NCBI GenBank assembly: GCA_010405405.1
Contig: MU004231.1
Coordinates: forward strand, 1,171,736-1,235,735
Reading direction: 5' to 3'
DNA: 64,000 bases
DNA from: Microthyrium microscopicum
Lineage: Eukaryota; Ascomycota; Dothideomycetes; Microthyriales; Microthyriaceae
In this document: piece after piece, positions 24,130 through 35,505 of the stretch
Position numbering within the stretch: position 1 is the first letter of the stretch
Layout: the number at the start of each line of letters is the position of its first letter
The notes under the pieces: generated by a model
Database searches by the model: none
What the model was told of the DNA's origin: nothing
Seen by the model: only the letters and a program-made list of their open reading frames with translations
Translations under genes and position numbers: made by a program

Positions 24130-25776
24130 TTATAAAACCAAGCCAGTGAATGCGTGCACTGCGCTGTCCTCGACATGACTTATTGTTCTCCTTCGTCGTA
24201 GTTCTGGAGCTTCTGCTGGCTTTCCCAAGTGCAGCAATGCCTTGACCAAGGGAAACTCGTCTTGTCGGTCATCTGTATTCAACTGATGATTGAGAGAGAC
24301 ACGAGTGGAGACTGGCTCGATTGCATCTCCAGATGATCCAACCGTGAGCCCCGCAGTGCTGTGAATGCTGTTGCCATCATTATCGTCTCCTCGTGTGGGA
24401 GAACGGAAAGCGGGACTATGTTCGTCGTCCGAGCTCATTGGGGCAATATTACTTTGCGGTCGCAATGAGCTGAGTGGTTGCACACGGTCGCGAGCTGACT
24501 GGCCGGAAACATCGCGTCGCTTCGGGCCGCGGGGATATCGCGGTGGGCTAAGTTCGAATGGTCGAAGAACGCCCTTCTTTGTGTCGATTCGCCAGCGGAC
24601 GCCTTTATGGAAAACGATATCTGAGGATCGAGGAGAGAATTTATACATGATTGGCATGCAACGACGACGGTATCTGAGAAGAGATTCGTGTGATATGTGG
24701 GTAGCCTGATCGCGGCTCTTTGGATCATATTCGTTATTGCGAGGATCTCCTCTCATTTCTGTGACATCGGCTGGGTCAAATTCGTCCATGTCGGCGTCGC
24801 CCGTAGAGACCACTCTCTCCAATGCATTGGGCACAGCTAGTCTATTTTGTGTGACAGGTTGCTCTTGACTTGTTGGATCGGCCAGGTTCGGATAGAATTC
24901 GCGTAATATACGCTCTTGCTGTTCGACAAGTCTACTGCTCACAGTTTCAAGATTGATTGCCGGCGTGGTAATCTCGTTCCTGTACCAATTCTCTAGCTGC
25001 CTTTGTCGCCTGGATCTTCGTGGTAAGCTTCGATACCTGGGATCAGTGCGATCCTCGATGGGTGGAGAGATATCAATTCCTTCGCATATACTCTCACACC
25101 AATCGAGCATGATCTGTTCGGAGTCGAACGAGAACAGTATTTGATAACCTTCCACGCGCATCCGCAATAGCCACTCTTTCTGTTGTTCGAATAGTTCTGG
25201 TCGGGTTTTTTGCAGCTTTTGCCGTACATTGCTAGGCAGCATGTTGAGTATAAGATTTTTGGGTGTGTTTTCATCTGGCTTCACATCGACCGCGAGTCCA
25301 ACTTCGGCATGTTGAAGACTAAATTGAGCCACCTTCTTGCCAGGCCTTGGTGCGGATTTCTTGGAGCCTAGGCTGGATTTGACCCAATGCAAAGATATTT
25401 GTGTCCCCCGAAGGCATGCATACACCTTCTGCCACATCCGGTCGCTCTGTCCGTCCATGAAAGGATCTCGAAATTCTATCATAAGACCAACCACTCCAGA
25501 CCGTTGGACTGAGCAAGAATATGCTGGGAGGGCAACATCCTTATCTGGAGTCAGCGATTGTTGTAGGGGAAGTGTCTTGGCGATATGGTATGTTGGCGGA
25601 GGATCATCGAGAGCGTGTGTATGAAAGGAATTGTGGTATCCGTAGGGTAATGGACCCTTATTGGCAATAAGTGCAGGCCTTGGAGATGATGTATTTGCGT
25701 GCGTTTCTGATGCTTGTATAATGTCTGCTCCCGGTTGAGCCATTCCGGTCGTGGTCATTGTTATTGTTGTTGACAT
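24130..25776 (-). CDS. PH-domain-containing fungal protein
   Basis: One exon of 548 residues starts at the ATG at 25776; the longer open frame upstream has no ATG. After a Thr/Pro-rich N-terminus comes a pleckstrin-homology-like segment at about residues 85-250. It begins RSGVVGLMIEFRDP, has DRMWQKVYACLRGTQISLHW (strands 2-4), an LQHAEVGLAVDV strand, and a long insert carrying QKEWLLRMRVEGYQILF, and it ends with the C-terminal helix QIMLDWCESICEGIDIS. A basic linker (LPRRSRRQRQLENWYR) follows, then HESLLRYRRRCMPIMYKF, a fungal-conserved basic block, and an acidic Ser-rich tail. A role in phosphoinositide or membrane binding is inferred from the fold only. A long, intron-free pyrimidine-rich leader lies upstream. 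Confidence 0.8.
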   Translation of the reverse strand: MSTTITMTTTGMAQPGADIIQASETHANTSSPRPALIANKGPLPYGYHNSFHTHALDDPPPTYHIAKTLPLQQSLTPDKDVALPAYSCSVQRSGVVGLMIEFRDPFMDGQSDRMWQKVYACLRGTQISLHWVKSSLGSKKSAPRPGKKVAQFSLQHAEVGLAVDVKPDENTPKNLILNMLPSNVRQKLQKTRPELFEQQKEWLLRMRVEGYQILFSFDSEQIMLDWCESICEGIDISPPIEDRTDPRYRSLPRRSRRQRQLENWYRNEITTPAINLETVSSRLVEQQERILREFYPNLADPTSQEQPVTQNRLAVPNALERVVSTGDADMDEFDPADVTEMRGDPRNNEYDPKSRDQATHISHESLLRYRRRCMPIMYKFSPRSSDIVFHKGVRWRIDTKKGVLRPFELSPPRYPRGPKRRDVSGQSARDRVQPLSSLRPQSNIAPMSSDDEHSPAFRSPTRGDDNDGNSIHSTAGLTVGSSGDAIEPVSTRVSLNHQLNTDDRQDEFPLVKALLHLGKPAEAPELRRRRTISHVEDSAVHAFTGLVL

Positions 25777-28700
25777 GGCGGATTGTGGAGGATGAAGTGT
25801 CTGCGTCGAGAACAAAGCGGCTGAGGAGGATTCAATAGGATCGACAATTGGCGAAAAGACGAGACGATAACTAAGTGTTGTTGAAATCGACCAAGGTGGA
25901 CAGATTGTTTAGCATGGCAGAGGCAAACAGGTGTCCATTCTTCTGCAGGGTCAGAGTAGGATGGTGACTTGTACAACAGCTGAGGTGAGACTACAACAAG
26001 ACAAGGGTGTTCCAAGGGAGAAGTGTCTGAGATTATGAGGGTGTTATCCAGGTGTTGTAGTGTTGGAAGCGGTAAGGATAGGACAAAGATAAGAAGAAAG
26101 GAATAAAAATAATAGGGATGAGATGCTCAGTTGAGCAGTATTGATGGAGAGCAGAGAAGGAGAGAAAGTGAAGCGGGAGAAGAAGTTGCAGGTCAGGCCT
26201 GAGTGGAGTCAATGGTAGTCTTTGGTGGTGACGATGGCGTTGGTTCCGCAACGACGCAAGCGCGAGCAGTAACACTGCTTACTGGTAGCGATCTCTTTTG
26301 GCGGATTTGGCGGTCGACGGAACCTTTCTTTCGCGAAGGATCGTGGCTAGTCTTTGTCTGAGCCTCCTACTTTCTGGGACTCTAGGTAACTCAGGAGTGA
26401 AAAGTCTCCGCTCAAGGTATGAGTGGATGAAGAGAATCGAGATGCGGAAGAGTAATGTGGGTTGGGCCAGACAATGGTCTTGACAGGCTGACTGCTTCAA
26501 GAATGGTGGAGATTTAATGGATTGGATGTAAAGGAAGTGCCAAGCTTATGTGAGAGACTGACAACTGCCCAAAACCCAGACAAAGAGTCGTCGACAGAAG
26601 CCTTGATTATTCCTTGTTGTTTAACCGGGCTATGTTTAAAGCTGCCTTAGTTCTGGAGAGTCACGCAAGCTTGCCTGCAAAGTCCCAAAAAGGATACTCA
26701 GAATTTGGTCTTTGTTTGATCATTTGCTGCCTGCTGCCACTGGCCTAGAGACTGGCAAGTCCCGCGCCTCTGGCTCCGTCTGTGAAGGAATGCATCCTGC
26801 GCCCACCCAAACCAACGCCTAACCCATCACCAAACTCATTTTGTCTTCTTTACTATCCACCACTCTCTAGCCTATGCACAACTACTGCACGGTATAGTAC
26901 GGTTGACGACTCTTCGGAAACACATCTGAAGGTCCAGAGCTTGGACAATCCAGATAGGAGGTCTCAAAAGAACTTGCTCCTGTCAATTTCCGCATCAAAG
27001 CATGAAGTGACCAAGTCATGTTTCTTCCATCTGTCTTTGGGAGATCTACGCTGGGATATATGTAGCTGGTCAAGCAAAAGTGATCAATAGAGGTTGATGC
27101 TGCCCACATATCAGCCAGGATCTTTCATATTATCCTTGCCAATCGAAACACTTTGACGACTCAAGGTCATTGAAACCATGCAGCGATCTGCTCCATCATT
27201 ATCCTCCATTTCTTTTCCACCTACTTCTTGTGCATACGCTGCATTACTCTCAACTACTAATCCTGGTCTGGCAGCGCGAGAAACTGGTTAAACCTTCTGT
27301 ATTCCTCCCCACCTGAAGGTAGCGCATGTCTTTCTCCGCTCTTAACCTGTTCATGTGCTCTCTAGCATCCTGCAGCTAACTCCACCACTATTCTGTGTCC
27401 ACCCAGATCCAGCCTTTTCCATTGCCCAGCTTTTGCTAGGTAATCATTACCGAAAACTTCCATTCAAACGCTCCAAGCTAGCGTGCCTATTTGGGTCAGA
27501 TCTTGATTTTTCTAGGGACAACCAATCACTAACTCGAAGGACGCCCACTAAATTTAGTGGCGCCGCGACCCAAATAGGCACGCTAGCTTGGAGCGTTTGA
27601 ATCGAAGTTTTCGGTACACATGTGCAGCCAAGTAGACACACAGCACAGCTCGTAGTACCCGTTCCTATTTTTCTCATCCTAGGTATGCCCATAGGCATCG
27701 TAAACTGATATCTGAAAACCCGACTACTAAAACACCCGGGTCAAGGATGGTGGTTTTCAAAGGCTCGAGCTTTGCTTTTGTTTCCTGCCATGCGGCTACT
27801 CCCAAAGACATCCCGCGTCTTAGCGTCCAGTCTAACGCGAGATATATTGCCCAATCTGCCATGATATAGATCTGACTGCCTACTATTGGCAGCCATTTGT
27901 CTGCTCAGCGGCACACAATCGACAACCTCTGGTTGGTTTTTTGCATAGCTGTTCTTTTTTTTATCTACCCCACTGGCCTTGCGCTGCTGAATGATTCAGT
28001 GTATTGGTATCAGTGATTCACGGCCCTTGAGCTTTTTCGTTGCACAAGCCAGGGACGCGCACGACACTCGCAAGCTGTATGCCTGTGGTAAAGAAAACAT
28101 TGTACCGGTATACGAATTATCTTGTCTCGTGCTCTCTGGGAACCGGATAAACTGCGAATGGGTCGTATGACGTCTCTTGTGGCGCGCTGGTAACGCCTCA
28201 TGTCCAATTTTGGACTTGCATCTCCACTCCGGAGAACTCCTCCTTCGTAACGGTCCTGGAGGCGTGATATTTGCGAACTGGCGGGTCCGGATTTGGGAAT
28301 GCCTTTGCGATGGGGCTGTTCGCTGGCTGTTCATCGGATCTCGGGAAATCGAAAGGGGAAATCAAGAATCAAGACAATCTCGAAGTGTGCAAAATGAATT
28401 TGTCGCGGCTTGCAGCGATGCTTGTAGTTGGTGTTTTCAAAGGTTATTTTGGATTACATTTTCCGATACCCCAGGTAATATCGCCTATGTAGTTGCGGTT
28501 TCTTTTTGATATCAATTTAGGGCCTTGAAACATCTGAGAATGCTTTGCTTGAATGATCTGATTGGTAGATAGTTCTCGTATATGCCCCATATCACAGTGG
28601 CTGATGATTTACCAATTTCTTTTTTATGCCTAACGTTCACGATGTTCGCCACTGCACTAGCTATTTCCAATTTGGTCGATCGTTACGCCTCTTCTTCACG

Positions 28701-29280
28701 TCAGTTCTGATAGCCGCTGTTGCCGTTCGATAACGTGGGGACAAATGTCGATCTTATCTTGGGTGTAAGCAGATTTAAGCTTTTCAGTCTTACTTCGTCT
28801 ATGAGGTTGCAGAGAACGTGAGTCGACTTGAAAAGCTGTTCTTGATCATATCAAAAGTAAACTCTTTTCATCGTCAAAGTCTCAAACATTTTATTCATTT
28901 CCCCCTATGATCTTTGGCATCTTCTGCTTCTAGAGCTATTTGGAAAGTATTGGCCTAGTAAATACTCTAGCCTTTACACGCATAGCAATGACTCGGGCAT
29001 CAAGTCACGAGTTTGGAACATACTTCGTCTCGACTTCAAGTGCAGGTTTTCTATAACTTAATGTGCGGCTAATTGAAACTGTTATTAAGTGTCTTTGACA
29101 TAGTTCGTGCTTGTAAGTATCTTCATTCAGAAGATACCTAGCAAAGACGCAGTCAAACTTATGGCATCTCGAGCGCTGGCACAATCTCGAGAATACCACA
29201 TTATTCACCATACCTTACCAACCCTTCCAGCCCAATCCATACCACCACTAACCCACTAACCCAACAATACCATCATCCCA
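25777..29280. other. 3.5-kb gene-poor interval
   Basis: The first 700 bases are a likely leader and promoter for the PH-domain gene. No coding region is supported in the rest. The only clear structure is the foldback element at 27448-27616. Confidence 0.45.
27448..27616. mobile_element. 169-bp foldback element (MITE-like) with 50-bp inverted arms
   Basis: The left arm 27448-27497 and right arm 27567-27616 are reverse complements over 50 bp with one mismatch. They begin TACCGAAAACTTC and end GAAGTTTTCGGTA. The 69-bp spacer contains ACTAAATTTAGT, a 12-bp palindrome. The outermost bases are TA on both sides, as expected for a Tc1/mariner-type target, but TA is itself palindromic so this is weak. 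There is no coding capacity, so mobilisation would need a transposase elsewhere. A foldback this clean implies a recent insertion. Confidence 0.7.
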
Positions 29281-29499
29281 TCAAGAACTCTCTCCCATCT
29301 TCCCTTGCCCTTTCCCCTTCCCACCACCACCTCTCTTCGCCGCCCTAGCAATCTTCCGTCCCTGCGCATACGTCGAAAGCGCCTCACCCGGTGACTTGCG
29401 ACTCCAGCCCACCGGATGATTATTCCGCGGATACGGCCGCTCCACAATCCCTCCCAAACCACTTCCTAGACGCTGCGCCCCTTGCAGCTGCGCAGAATC
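29281..29499 (-). other. Gene A: conserved in-frame extension beyond the UAG
   Basis: The frame of gene A continues for 72 codons after its TAG to a TGA. The tail begins DSAQLQ and contains ERPYPRNNHP and WSRKS, which match the post-UAG tails of copies B, E, F and G. It then ends in a very basic Gly-rich stretch (RKIARAAKRGGGG, KGKGQGK). It could be translated after readthrough or splicing. Confidence 0.6.
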
Positions 29500-30387
29500 C
29501 TACTCCGCAACAACAGCATGAGTCTCAACATATGCGCGATTCAACCGCTGGCCATTGGGCGCGATTTTGTAGTGGGAGAGGCGGATGTGCTCCATCATGC
29601 TGAGGAAGCCTTTTACCCAGTTGAAGGTTTTGCCGGCTTTGCGGCCGTTGCCATCTATGAAGCGTGGTCAGTGACGGATGGGAGGGTGGGAAGGAATGAA
29701 GGAAGGGCGTGTGTGAAAGGGGGATGGGGGGGTGGGGGTGGTGAGCTTACGGCATACTGGGCAGCGGAGCTCGACGATTTTGCCGGTTTCGAGCTCGACT
29801 AGGGATTTGTAGTAGCGGAGCTTGGTGTTGTGGCATTTTTGCCAGATGATGGGTTCTTCTGGGGCGGGTTCTGGGGTGGGTTCTGGGGCGGCGGCGACTG
29901 CTGGGTGCTCTATAGGGATGCTTGGGGAGGTTTGGGGGAGGAATGGATTCAGAGCGTGGTAAGTCTTGGGGGTATACGTACCAGCGGTCGCGTATGATGT
30001 TGGCGCGTATGGAGTATTGCTAAGGTAAGAAAGATCACTGTAATCTGGGACCAAGCCGGTGGTGTAAGAAGCAGTGGGATCATAAAAGCCCCCAAAATTA
30101 GTGAGAGGGGACGATATCTGGTTTGGCCCCATAGCATAATCTGTCGCGTTGAATGGTCCAGGAAACATATTGACTTGAGCATTAGGAAAATGAAAAGCGT
30201 CGTTGAATGGCACCGCAATATCTGGCACCGCTGGCTGGAAATTAAAAGGCATCGCGTTTTCAACAGTTTGTTGACTCTGCGTCTCTTCCATTCTGGGGTC
30301 AAAAACATGACCATATGGAATGCCCAGTCTCGCTACTGTCAATCGCACACGCTCCAGTCGACTCCATTCTTCTTCCGTAGGGTCCAT
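29500..30387 (-). CDS. Gene A: array C2H2-like zinc-finger protein
   Basis: Exons 29751-30387 and 29500-29654 (intron 96 nt) give 263 residues up to a TAG. The start is the ATG at 30387 (MDPTEEEWSRLERVRL). The middle is Pro/Tyr/Asn-rich and probably disordered. The C-terminal finger reads WQKCHNTKLRYY, LVELETGKIVELRCPVC, then HGNGRKAG, W..GF...MEHIRLSHYK, that is C-x2-C and H-x4-H. The intron begins directly after the second Cys codon, in phase 1, as in every array member. I do not recognise the family; a nucleic-acid or protein-binding role is only inferred from the finger. It is the most 3' copy of the array. Confidence 0.75.
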
Positions 30388-30606
30388 GAAAGAAGCGGTT
30401 ATCAATCGTACGACTCGGAGCGGTTTACAGAATTTGACCAGTCAAAGAGAGGAAACGAGATATCTCGCTTCGCCGTCAACTTGACATGCGCAGCGAAGCG
30501 GTATCAGACACATGCTGTCGATATGAAGCAGACTTATGAATGGATATCTGCAGTGTTGAGATATGGAGCGATGCAGGCATTACTTTAACACAGAAGAACT
30601 TTTGGT

Positions 30607-30864
30607 TCATGAGAACGTGTTGGCTTTGCTCCATGTTACTTGGAGGTTGTGCTCTACTAACGCTTTACCAAGCACGCTCAATATAACCGCTGACTCTTGA
30701 ACCACAGGAGGGACCGGTTTACACGGGGTGCAAAGATCACGTAGGCGGATGTCGTAATGCTGTGTGAGGTTCAAGCATACTTGATCTGCCAAACAGCGAG
30801 AAGCACATTCATTAGCTAGAGTAAGATGCACCGGAGAGGAGAAGGCCAATGTCAATATTATCAT
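30607..30864 (-). CDS. Small secreted cysteine-rich protein (candidate)
   Basis: A single exon of 85 residues starts at 30864. It has a signal peptide of about 17 residues (MIILTLAFSSPVHLTLA), followed at once by five cysteines in 30 residues (NECASRC, DQVC, DLCTPC) and then PVPPVVQESAVIL. A TATAAGG box lies about 35-45 bp upstream of the start. No family is recognised. It resembles fungal effector-like proteins in size and layout, but it could be a chance frame; no homologue is visible in the window. It lies between array copies A and B. Confidence 0.45.
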   Translation of the reverse strand: MIILTLAFSSPVHLTLANECASRCLADQVCLNLTQHYDIRLRDLCTPCKPVPPVVQESAVILSVLGKALVEHNLQVTWSKANTFS

Positions 30865-31267
30865 GATCTTGTATTGTGTAAAGGCTAAGATGAGGCTTCC
30901 TTATACAGCACAACGACAAGGAGCCTCTCGACAAACCTGGCAGTGGAAAGTCGAACCCGATTACACAACATCGAATCATTCTTTCAATTTTAGTCGGACC
31001 CAAGCAATTCGGCAGTATGAAACATGCATTATACGCGTTTGGCATCCCGAGTCGGGAAGGCAAACTCCAAAATCACACTGCCGAATTCTTCCATCATTAG
31101 TTCTTTCAAACGCAAGCAATTTAGCAGATACCTTCCCATAGAGGTAAGAGTATCTCAACAACCATGAGATTCTGACATGTCCATAGCATACATTTCCATC
31201 GCAGCAACAATACCAACAGGGGTGTTGCCAGTGCTACAGATCGAATCGAGCGGTACAAGTTGCCAGT

Positions 31268-31501
31268 TCAAGCAGCACGACGGCGCTTCTGTGGCTTTGA
31301 GTTCGCTGCTTCAGCAGGACGATGGCGCTTCTTTGCATCAGATGCGGCCGCTTCGGCAGCAGCTCTGGCCGCTTCTTCGGCAGCAAGCTTCTTCTTCTTG
31401 CGCATCGAGGCGGACCGATTAGATGACTTGCGATCCCAGTCGTCTGGATGCTTGTTCTTGGGGAAAGAACGCTCAGTGATGGTACGTGGATGGGATGGAT
31501 C
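31268..31501 (-). other. Gene B: in-frame basic extension beyond the UAG, with NLS-like end
   Basis: After the TAG the same frame runs 77 codons to a TGA. It begins DPSHPRTITERSFPKN, goes on with DWDRKSSNRS, then a Lys/Ala helix (RKKKKLAAEEAARAAAE). It ends with two basic clusters, KKRHRP and QKRRR, spaced like a bipartite nuclear localisation signal. The first part matches the tails of E, F and G. Confidence 0.65.
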
Positions 31502-32935
31502 CTAGTCATCCTTTTCCGCATGCTCCATCAGCCAACCGTAGTCCACTTTCTTTCCAATTTGGTGTCCCGCATGCACAACTCCTTCATGTGATAGCTGAAC
31601 ATGAAGTAGAAGCCCTTTGAAGCCTTGGACGCAGGCGAAAGACGCGTTGCCGATTTGGCGACCATTGCCTTCTATATTCGGGGTCAGTTCATGGTGTTGG
31701 ATGAATCAAGGAAGGGCAGACATCAACTTACTGCAGATGGGACACTGAATCTCAATGATTCGGCCATCCTTTAGCTGCACTCTACAGCCTTGGAACTTGA
31801 GCTTAGTGGTACTGCATTCCTTCCAGGTGGACATGGCCAAAGAATGACCTGTCATGACACCAACCACTTTGGCTTGCTCGAGTGATGGGACAAATGGGCT
31901 AGTCAGTGAAGTGTGCTCATTGTTGTTGGAGGCATCTAAATCGCCCGGAGAGGTGATTTGGTCTTCGTCAAAAGAGGAAGCGATGTCAGCTTCGTCATGG
32001 GCCACATCGTTATCTTCACCAGAATAAGCATCGCCATGGCTAGAAGCTGTAGCTTTCTTTCCCTTCCAAGCACGTGCCATTCGCTGCACCTGTTGCTTCA
32101 AAACTCGTTAGTCGAATAGATCCGAAACAAGTTAAAGAAAGTTACCTCGAGCACGTCGAAACGCTGACGGAAGTCGTTGTCGGGAGAGGCGGTTTCAAGG
32201 CTGTTATCAGAAGGTTCTTGAGATGTGCTAGGAGCAGGAGCGTGATCCTGATCAGCAGAAGTGAGTTTAACTTCGTTTAATTGTTTCTCCAATGCTTGTT
32301 AGCTGGGTAACTTCAAAAATATTTGAGAGAGACATACCTGCTGTATCTCGACGAGCTGAAGCAGTTCAGCGCGGGAAAGTCCTGCTGGGTTACGTTCCTG
32401 AAGCGGAATAGAAGATATAAGTCGCGCAGTAGCATTGGTGTCCATCACATCAACAACGGGCAGTGGTGCTTCAGCTCCTAGTGCGGCATTGCCGGCTTGC
32501 GCAGGCATGGCTGTTGGAGAGTATCCGCTGGAAGTGGGCGCAAATAGTTCTTGGCTCGGATAGTGCTGGATGCGGGACTGGAAGTCCTGGATACCAGAAA
32601 TGATGTCTTGGACTACTGCTTGGTCGGTCATAGGACTAAGGATTGGAGATTGTAAATGTTGCGACTCGAATTGGGGTGGTGGAAAAATGCTCTCAAATTC
32701 AGGTGTCGAGCCCGAGATTTGCGTACCAGGATCCTGGTGAAGATTGTCGTTATCGGTGAGATCGGTACTGTAACCGTTCCAGTAAGGCGGATTGTAGTCC
32801 ACGTCCTGGGACTCGTGCTGAAGGAGGTAATTAGCAAGCTGGCTTTTAGCAGAGGTACGTAGCAGAGGTAGATCTTGTGGAAATGTTCTCGTTAAAGCTA
32901 GCTGACAGCATTGAGACTTTACTTACAAAGGACAT
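31502..32935 (-). CDS. Gene B: array C2H2-like zinc-finger protein, five exons
   Basis: Exons 32927-32935, 32338-32817, 32146-32286, 31732-32095 and 31502-31671 join in frame to 387 residues up to a TAG. The first coding exon is only 9 nt (MSF); its ATG has a GCC context, and a TTTATA-type TATA box lies 100 bp upstream. Then come Asp/Pro/Ser-rich disordered sequence, an AGLSRAELLQLVEIQQ helix, a basic stretch (RMARAWKGKK) and an acidic part. The finger is TWKECSTTKLKF ... IIEIQCPIC, KGNGRQIG, and GLLLHVQLSHEG. This copy has more exons than the others. The family is unnamed; its other features follow copy A. Confidence 0.75.
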
Positions 32936-33035
32936 GGCGCCGACGAACAATCTGCGAGGCGTCTCTAACGAAGTGGTCGAGATGGTGTTTTGAGGTTTGG
33001 TGAAGATCTCGAACACCACCGGCAGAGGAGAAGAC

Positions 33036-33041
33036 TTTATA
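33036..33041 (-). promoter_or_regulatory. TATA box of gene B
   Basis: TATAAA on the minus strand lies about 100 bp upstream of the gene B start codon, in a GC-richer leader without an in-frame ATG. Confidence 0.5.
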
Positions 33042-33895
33042 GTACGCGGTGGCAGCGCGTGGATTAGCGCGGAAGCAGTGGAGGAAGGTACGGCCACGAG
33101 GATCAACCTCTAAAGGCAAGAACACTGTAGTGCACCTACTCCAAAAGATTGACTAGCGGGCTGCTCTTTCCTCACGGGGCCACGGGCACACAGATCTATC
33201 GGGCTAAAGCAACACCCTTGCAATCCATGGTCAAACTGGGAGGCTCTATGCGAGATCAATGGCAAGATCAATCGAGGTTTTGGCAAGAAGCACCAATTCC
33301 GATCATGGCGATAACATTGTTCTTCTGTCCCGTGAGCCATCATTCTATCCCTACAGAAAGAACTCAAAGTTGAGAGGAAAGTCCGGGTTTTATTGTGCGA
33401 TGATATCACTTTTGGATGGTAGGCTCTACTATCACTATGTTCCATATCAAAATAAAGACGTAACAAAGTCAAGCCCAATGGCGATAACTTGAACCTCCCG
33501 CCTCGTGAAAAAAAAAATGCATTCTCGCGAGTGGTGGCTTTGGACTGACTTGACGCAAAAGAGATTGAAGGATCGAGGTTGGGAATGAGTGAAATCATCT
33601 TCGTCGGTAGAGCTATCAATATCCATTGGATCCGAATCAGGGTTGTTCTCAGTGAGTCTCTCACCCATAAGAGTATCACCATCGGGATCGACTGGCGGCA
33701 CATTTGAATCTGGCTTCTTTTTTTTGACGGGCGTTGGCTTGGTGCGTCGCGGATCAAGAAGCCAATGGCAAAAGAACTTCATGAACTTTGATACTGTCTC
33801 TTCTTCGCCTGGTGCTGGATTCAACGGATCGACGTGAAGTTCGTTATCTTGCAACACAGCCCAGTCTGGCGCTCCATCGTTGCCCCGATGTTTCT

Positions 33896-34390
33896 TCACA
33901 TCAGTGTTTGGGCTGTCGCCACAGGTGGACCTGCTGCAATGGGGCCATAGACTAAAGTTGGGAGAACAAAAGGAGGCCGTGTCGGTTGTTGCGCGATCGC
34001 AGCACGTTGTGCCTGTGTGAGAGTTCCTGCACTTGTGACGCCAGTATTGGGAGTGCCTGCGAGGTATGAACGATGGGCAATGGTCAGTGGAATCGCCGGA
34101 CTCTATCGGGCATATTCCGAGTGTCGCATAACCCATGCCGGGTTTAGAGGACCTGCATAAGGACCTGCATTTGGTAGATGGCTGTGGTTTTTCCTGATAT
34201 GGCTGGAGTCCTTTTACTCCTTTAGTCGATTTGAAATGGCCTTCCATTCGGCCGTTACCACCTAGAGAGATTATGGTTAGATTCTATTGGAGGGAGGAAA
34301 GAGTGATATAGGACAGTACTTACCACATATCGGGCATCGGAGTTCTGCTATGAGGCTTCGGTTGACTAGGGCCAAGATACCACAATTGTG
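33896..34390 (-). pseudogene. Copy C: truncated and frameshifted array zinc-finger gene
   Basis: The homology begins at GILALVNRSLIAELRCPIC, just after a stop at 34391-34393, so the N-terminal part is missing. The intron (34262-34323, 62 nt) sits at the family position and has the same length as in copy D. GGNGR and KGVKGL follow. A 2-nt loss relative to D shifts the frame before the His pair, which continues as HIRKNH and LNPAWVMRHSEYAR. A TAG (34103-34105) stands at the family position. The tail after it, SPAIPLTIAHRSY then GTPNTGVT, matches D. A further frame, about 33560-33895, encodes an acidic segment (PMDIDSSTDEDDF) that may be a fused or separate remnant. The copy is probably dead. 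Confidence 0.6.
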
Positions 34391-35505
34391 TCAGATTCCC
34401 ATATTCAGACTAGACGTCGGTTTCATTCAAGTAAAGATATATATAAGTTTCGACTGATAGTTTCATCGGTCACTGTGATATATATGAGATAACACGACAA
34501 CACACATGAGCTCACTGATTAATGTTTCAGATACTGTCGTGGTGAAATGCTTGTATTAAGTACTAGTTCGTCATGCCTCCAGAAAGACCAAACTTCAATA
34601 TATAACGGTTGCTATAATCTATCTGCGATTCTATTTGACATATAGTCCAAAGGACGGCTCTTGTGCGGGAACAGATATGAAATAGAAGTAAGCAAATACG
34701 TTAAAGCCTCTAAGGTGACATCTTGGCTCATACAAGAGACAATCCGCTTGCAGTAGTACTCTACCAACAAGCTGCGCTTGTGATCGCAGACAAATTGGAT
34801 CAGGCAAGCCATAGAATTTGATTTCGTCGAACCTCAGTACAATTGCGGCCAGAGCTCTGAAGCATTAACCTATTCCTCCAGATACCTACTGTAATAGACA
34901 AGATTATTGTATTAGCAGAAGATTCTTTGATCTTAATTTCTCAGATATCTAGCAAACTGAAGGTTGATTAGACAGGTTTTCAGAGCATCAGGTGAGCAGC
35001 TCAGCTATGTGTGTTACTCTCGTGATGCCTGATCCGCATCCAACAGAGCTCATTTCGTAGTCACGAGAGTAAATAGTCCCTGTTGGAAAGGACTGTCGCG
35101 ATCAACTGTGCTTTGACTTGCATTTGCGCTGGTTTTTGCCGCAGAACAGCAATGACATATGTTTTCATTTAGATGAGAGGACAGAGATGACACATATGAG
35201 AAACATGGCGACTCGGTTTATTGTACATATTTCATATTCTGACTATTTTACAATAGTAATGGGGACTATCTAATGATGCAGAGCTTTTGGTTTGTGAAGA
35301 TACAGCACATGCTCGTCTTCAAAGAAGCAATAACAAAAACAAGGATTGACCAATGGACTCATGAGCAAGCTTCAAACACTTTTCTTCCCTCAACAACGCC
35401 TCTTGGATGACATCGCCAACGCCTCTGACCCTATGTATTAACTTCTCGTCAATTCAATGTCAATCTGGACGACAGCTCTTATGGTCTCGCTCCTGAGAGT
35501 CCTGA
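34391..35505. other. Intergenic, AT-leaning, with a 12-bp inverted repeat
   Basis: No gene is supported. TTACTCTCGTGA (35014-35025) and TCACGAGAGTAA (35061-35072) are perfect reverse complements separated by 35 nt and could be a terminator-like hairpin or a protein-binding pair. Confidence 0.5.

Noticed and set aside
33110-33757. 215-codon minus-strand frame
   Set aside because: No protein character or homology to the array, and it overlaps the better acidic frame near copy C in another frame.
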